Assembly (NCBI RefSeq): GCF_019249725.2
Contig: NZ_CP137559.1
Location: forward strand, 1,097,501-1,161,500
DNA: 64,000 bases
Direction: 5' to 3'
From: Segatella hominis
Lineage (GTDB): Bacteria > Bacteroidota > Bacteroidia > Bacteroidales > Bacteroidaceae
Part shown: in pieces, positions 61,501-64,000 of the stretch
Layout of the letters: each line of letters starts with the position of its first letter
Position numbering within the stretch: the first letter of the stretch is position 1
The notes under the pieces: generated by a model
Seen by the model: only the letters and a program-made list of their open reading frames with translations
What the model was told of the DNA's origin: nothing
Database searches by the model: none
Position numbers and translations under genes: made by a program

Positions 61501-63156
61501 TCACTTCAGATTAGAGATAAACTGCTTGAAAGAATCATGATAACCATTAAATACATTGATATCTACATGACCCCGAATTCCTGTAACCCTACCATCAGGA
61601 CAAAGTTGCCAGAAAACCAATTTGATATCAGGCTTGTATTCTCCATATCTTGCAATCCACACCTGATATTTTTGCTTTATATCAGTCGCTTTGCTCAAAT
61701 AGCGATTTACAAAAGTCTGACTTACATAAATAATAGGACGTTTACCCGTTTCTTTTTCAACCATTCTTAACCATATTTTCATTCTGGTCAAAAGGACACC
61801 CACGCCTCCCATCTTCTGAATTTGGGCTTTAGTAGGCTCAACATCAAGAACAGGTGGCAAGTCACCCGATTTGACATATGAATTTTTAAGGAATTGACGT
61901 GCCTGCAAAGTAGCTGGAGTTAGAGTAGAAAAGAAATGATAACTTCCTACCTTATATCCATGTGCCCGTGCTGCCACATAGTCTTTTCTATAGAAAGGAT
62001 TTAATAAACTTGCCCCTTCAGTACTTTTAATATAGATGAAACTAATCGGATAATTAACATCCCCATTAATTGTTTTTTTACTGATATTTCCAAGATGGGA
62101 AATACGCAGACGTTTCCAATCGATATTATATTTCTTACCTTTTATAACATGCTGATATTTAGAGATATCAATACCGTAGATTCGATCAGAACTATAAATT
62201 AATCGTTCTCCTTTGTATTTATCCAGCACCCATTCTCCTATGCGCAACTGACTTTTATCTGCAACAGAAAAACCAAAACCATTACGTTTTCCATGTTTCC
62301 AGTTTCCCTGGTAATAGGCAGCATCGGTAAACCCCTGCCATTCACCATGACCATGAGGCAATCCTAAAGAATCAACCTCACCATTATAAGTTCCTGTTGT
62401 GCCCAAAAAATAATCCAATTTGACATCAAACAAAATAGGGACAATACTCAAAGAAGCCAATTCTTTTGACTTATGAAAAGACAAAGCGCAAGACTCTTCA
62501 GGTAAGGTTTCTGAGAACAATTGGAAAACATTTCCACCAACATGTTTTAATTTTTCAACTTGTTTTCTATTAGCCTTACCAGAAGGAGAAATCGCAACGA
62601 ATTCCAAATGACGAACTATCTTCAAAGACTTATGTGAAAGATGTTTTAATGAATCCAACATCTTTCGAGTAGAATCCCGAAGGTTTTCTTCTTTCAAAGC
62701 AACCTGAGAAATATGAAAGAATCCTTCATCACTGGCATTGTGACATTTCAAATAATAAGACAACTCTCCATCAATCCACTTTGACTGACTATACTTCGTT
62801 TTCAAGGAATCGATATGAAGTTGCACCAATTTTTCCACATTTACATCCTTATATTTATTCTGCCAGATAGTACTATCCAAATCAGCATAAATACGACCTT
62901 GACAGGAAGGGATAAAAAAGTATTTATTGAAGAAATATCCAGTAGCAGAAATGGTATCTTTATCAAAATGATAAACCACTTTTCCTCCATCCAATATTTC
63001 ATATTGAGAGTAAACCTTGACAGGTATCATAGCCGATTGGATCTGCTTCTTAGAAAAGAAGTAACTGAAAGCTATCAGATATATGCAAATCAAAAGTGAA
63101 ACAACAATCAATATTGCAACACTTAATCGATATTTTTTCTGTTCATTACAAAACAT
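61501..63156 (-). CDS. MORN-repeat protein fused to GH25 muramidase
   Basis: A 551-aa protein: membrane anchor (~11-33, VAILIVVSLLICIYLIAFSYFF), a ~210-residue extracytoplasmic region without known motifs, MORN-type repeats (~250-310: YNGEVDSLGLPHGHGEWQGF, YYQGNWKHGKRNGFGF), and a GH25 lysozyme domain (~325-548) with IYGIDISKYQ (Asp ~327), VLDVEPTKA (~436), IIYVSQTFVN and FWQLCPDG. The MORN part may bind membrane lipids or another protein and place the muramidase at the cell envelope. Confidence 0.88.
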   Translation of the reverse strand: MFCNEQKKYRLSVAILIVVSLLICIYLIAFSYFFSKKQIQSAMIPVKVYSQYEILDGGKVVYHFDKDTISATGYFFNKYFFIPSCQGRIYADLDSTIWQNKYKDVNVEKLVQLHIDSLKTKYSQSKWIDGELSYYLKCHNASDEGFFHISQVALKEENLRDSTRKMLDSLKHLSHKSLKIVRHLEFVAISPSGKANRKQVEKLKHVGGNVFQLFSETLPEESCALSFHKSKELASLSIVPILFDVKLDYFLGTTGTYNGEVDSLGLPHGHGEWQGFTDAAYYQGNWKHGKRNGFGFSVADKSQLRIGEWVLDKYKGERLIYSSDRIYGIDISKYQHVIKGKKYNIDWKRLRISHLGNISKKTINGDVNYPISFIYIKSTEGASLLNPFYRKDYVAARAHGYKVGSYHFFSTLTPATLQARQFLKNSYVKSGDLPPVLDVEPTKAQIQKMGGVGVLLTRMKIWLRMVEKETGKRPIIYVSQTFVNRYLSKATDIKQKYQVWIARYGEYKPDIKLVFWQLCPDGRVTGIRGHVDINVFNGYHDSFKQFISNLK

Positions 63157-63194
63157 AGCACATTGAATTAAAACACCTTTATATAAATTGAGAG

Positions 63195-63202
63195 CAAAAG
63201 TA
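63195..63202 (-). promoter_or_regulatory. -7 box of the MORN-GH25 gene
   Basis: TACTTTTG on the minus strand, 39 nt upstream of the start codon. Confidence 0.6.
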
Positions 63203-63283
63203 TAAACTTTTTCGTTAACTACATCATTTTTTTTCGTTTTTTTACTGAATTAAGCGAGATTTAGTTAAAAAACATCTTTGAAT

Positions 63284-63314
63284 TTTGAAATGCCAATTTT
63301 AAATAGTAACTTTG
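63284..63314 (+). promoter_or_regulatory. Promoter of the DUF6769-like gene
   Basis: TTTG (63284-63287), 19 nt, TAACTTTG (63307-63314), 40 nt before the ATG at 63354. Confidence 0.8.
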
Positions 63315-63353
63315 CAATCGTATAGAAACATCATCAGACTTAATATTGCAATC

Positions 63354-63776
63354 ATGGTAAAGTATAAAATTCATATTTTAAATATGTGGATAGCAACATG
63401 CGCTTTGTTGCTATCTACCATTATACTTCACCACCATCATATGGGGCAAGTTTGTTTTATAGAACAACAATGCCAATATGATGGAAATATTAATGATGAG
63501 CATACTGCCCACCATGAGAAAGACAACAAGGGATGCAATATTCACCAGATGCATCAGTTTATCTCTAATGGCAAAAATATAAAATCCATATACAAACATC
63601 CGGACTACGACAGAAATATGCTCGTAGCCCTATTGCCTTCTTCTATTCAATTGACCCCATGCTACAAGATTGTCATATCAAAATGGCAACAAAAAACGAT
63701 GTCAATCAAGTTAGGGGCTTCTGTGAATAGTTCTTTACGGGGGCCTCCTTTTTCTTACTTCATTTCATTTCTTTAG
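63354..63776 (+). CDS. Small exported His-rich protein, DUF6769-like
   Basis: A 140-aa protein with an N-terminal membrane segment or signal peptide (MWIATCALLLSTIILHHHHMG). The mature part is rich in His and Cys near the start (HHHHMGQVCFIEQQC, then HTAHHEKDNKGCNIHQMHQF), suggesting metal binding; the C-terminus SSLRGPPFSYF is typical of a small family found upstream of efflux or TonB-dependent genes in Bacteroidota (DUF6769, from memory). ATG at 63354 chosen because it follows a canonical promoter; the earlier frame start at 63312 lies inside the -7 box. A gene of an export system probably follows. Confidence 0.65.
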   Translation: MVKYKIHILNMWIATCALLLSTIILHHHHMGQVCFIEQQCQYDGNINDEHTAHHEKDNKGCNIHQMHQFISNGKNIKSIYKHPDYDRNMLVALLPSSIQLTPCYKIVISKWQQKTMSIKLGASVNSSLRGPPFSYFISFL

Positions 63777-63912
63777 TTGATAACTGAAGACGGTCGCATC
63801 TTAGATGAAATTCCATCATTTCATTGCGACAGAATCTATAAAGAAGCTGCTTGATCTATAAAGAAGCAACTTGGATTGATCAGCAAATACTAAACAAAAG
63901 AATAATAAGAAA

Positions 63913-64000
63913 ATGGTGAAAAGAATATCTTTGATTGTGGTATGTACTGCAATCGCATTTTTTGCTTTCAGTTTCTATTCTGAAAGTAAAGCAGACAAGG
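63913..64000 (+). CDS. Start of an exported protein (partial)
   Basis: ATG at 63913 opens a frame to the edge of the window: a Lys-Arg start, a hydrophobic core (ISLIVVCTAIAFFAFSF) and then polar residues (YSESKADK). It is a signal peptide or N-terminal anchor. The product cannot be identified from 29 residues; it may belong with the preceding His-rich protein. Confidence 0.6.
   Translation, partial: MVKRISLIVVCTAIAFFAFSFYSESKADK

Overview
The window looks like a chromosomal segment of a Bacteroidota species close to Prevotella/Segatella (P. copri-like). Evidence: many start sites are preceded by the Bacteroidota promoter pattern TTTG - about 20 nt - TAnnTTTG with weak or no Shine-Dalgarno sequence; the primary sigma factor is the short (290 aa) Bacteroidota form; and several families are largely confined to this phylum (DUF6734, DUF5686, DUF6769-like, OMP_b-brl-type barrels, LytTR regulators, GH25 lysozymes with membrane anchors).

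Layout. 1-1150: the end of an outer-membrane barrel gene and two decayed genes (a DUF6734 gene with an in-frame stop, and a tyrosine-recombinase remnant). About 1111-7550: a compact integrated element, all on the minus strand, with a TOPRIM primase-like protein, a DUF3987 ATPase, two excisionase-type HTH proteins, a membrane protein behind a 24-bp perfect palindrome and a complete tyrosine integrase; its left end holds a T-shaped triple inverted repeat. It lies beside the 3' end of mnmE. 7857-37945: mostly core genes: mnmE, a uridine phosphorylase, galE, an envelope/ECF-sigma operon with an L,D-transpeptidase, aspS, a histone-tail-like winged-helix protein, xylulokinase, a mannose-1-phosphate guanylyltransferase, a DedA protein, glnS, mltG, a phosphoglycolate phosphatase-like HAD, a MacAB-TolC export operon ending in a LytTR regulator that lacks its phospho-acceptor Asp, class III fbp, two tandem deoxynucleoside kinases, a divergent NAD-dependent DNA ligase and a GNAT protein.

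37946-45000 is an accessory island: a transposase relic, a lone MNT nucleotidyltransferase, then the most unusual unit in the window. This is a 994-aa fusion (DUF4236, two membrane segments, an FtsK-like motor domain with destroyed Walker A and B motifs, an FtsK-gamma winged helix, an intact CbbX-type AAA+ ATPase) followed 19 nt later by a DUF262/HNH protein of the GmrSD/SspE/BrxU kind. A HicA-HicB toxin-antitoxin pair with a 36-bp operator palindrome follows. I propose the fusion plus the DUF262 nuclease as a candidate undescribed, membrane-attached DNA-surveillance or anti-phage system.

45079-64000: a GH25 lysozyme, a region of 32-bp periodic repeats and a GC-rich structured block, a group II intron inserted exactly between the stem and the U-tract of a terminator, a CobW/ZNG1-like zinc chaperone, a DsbD-like reductase, an AddAB-like helicase-nuclease pair, a DUF5686 outer-membrane protein whose promoter overlaps the rpoD terminator, rpoD, a MORN-GH25 fusion, a DUF6769-like protein and the first codons of a further gene. 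I saw no rRNA, tRNA or CRISPR array. All family calls are made by reading motifs, not by database search.
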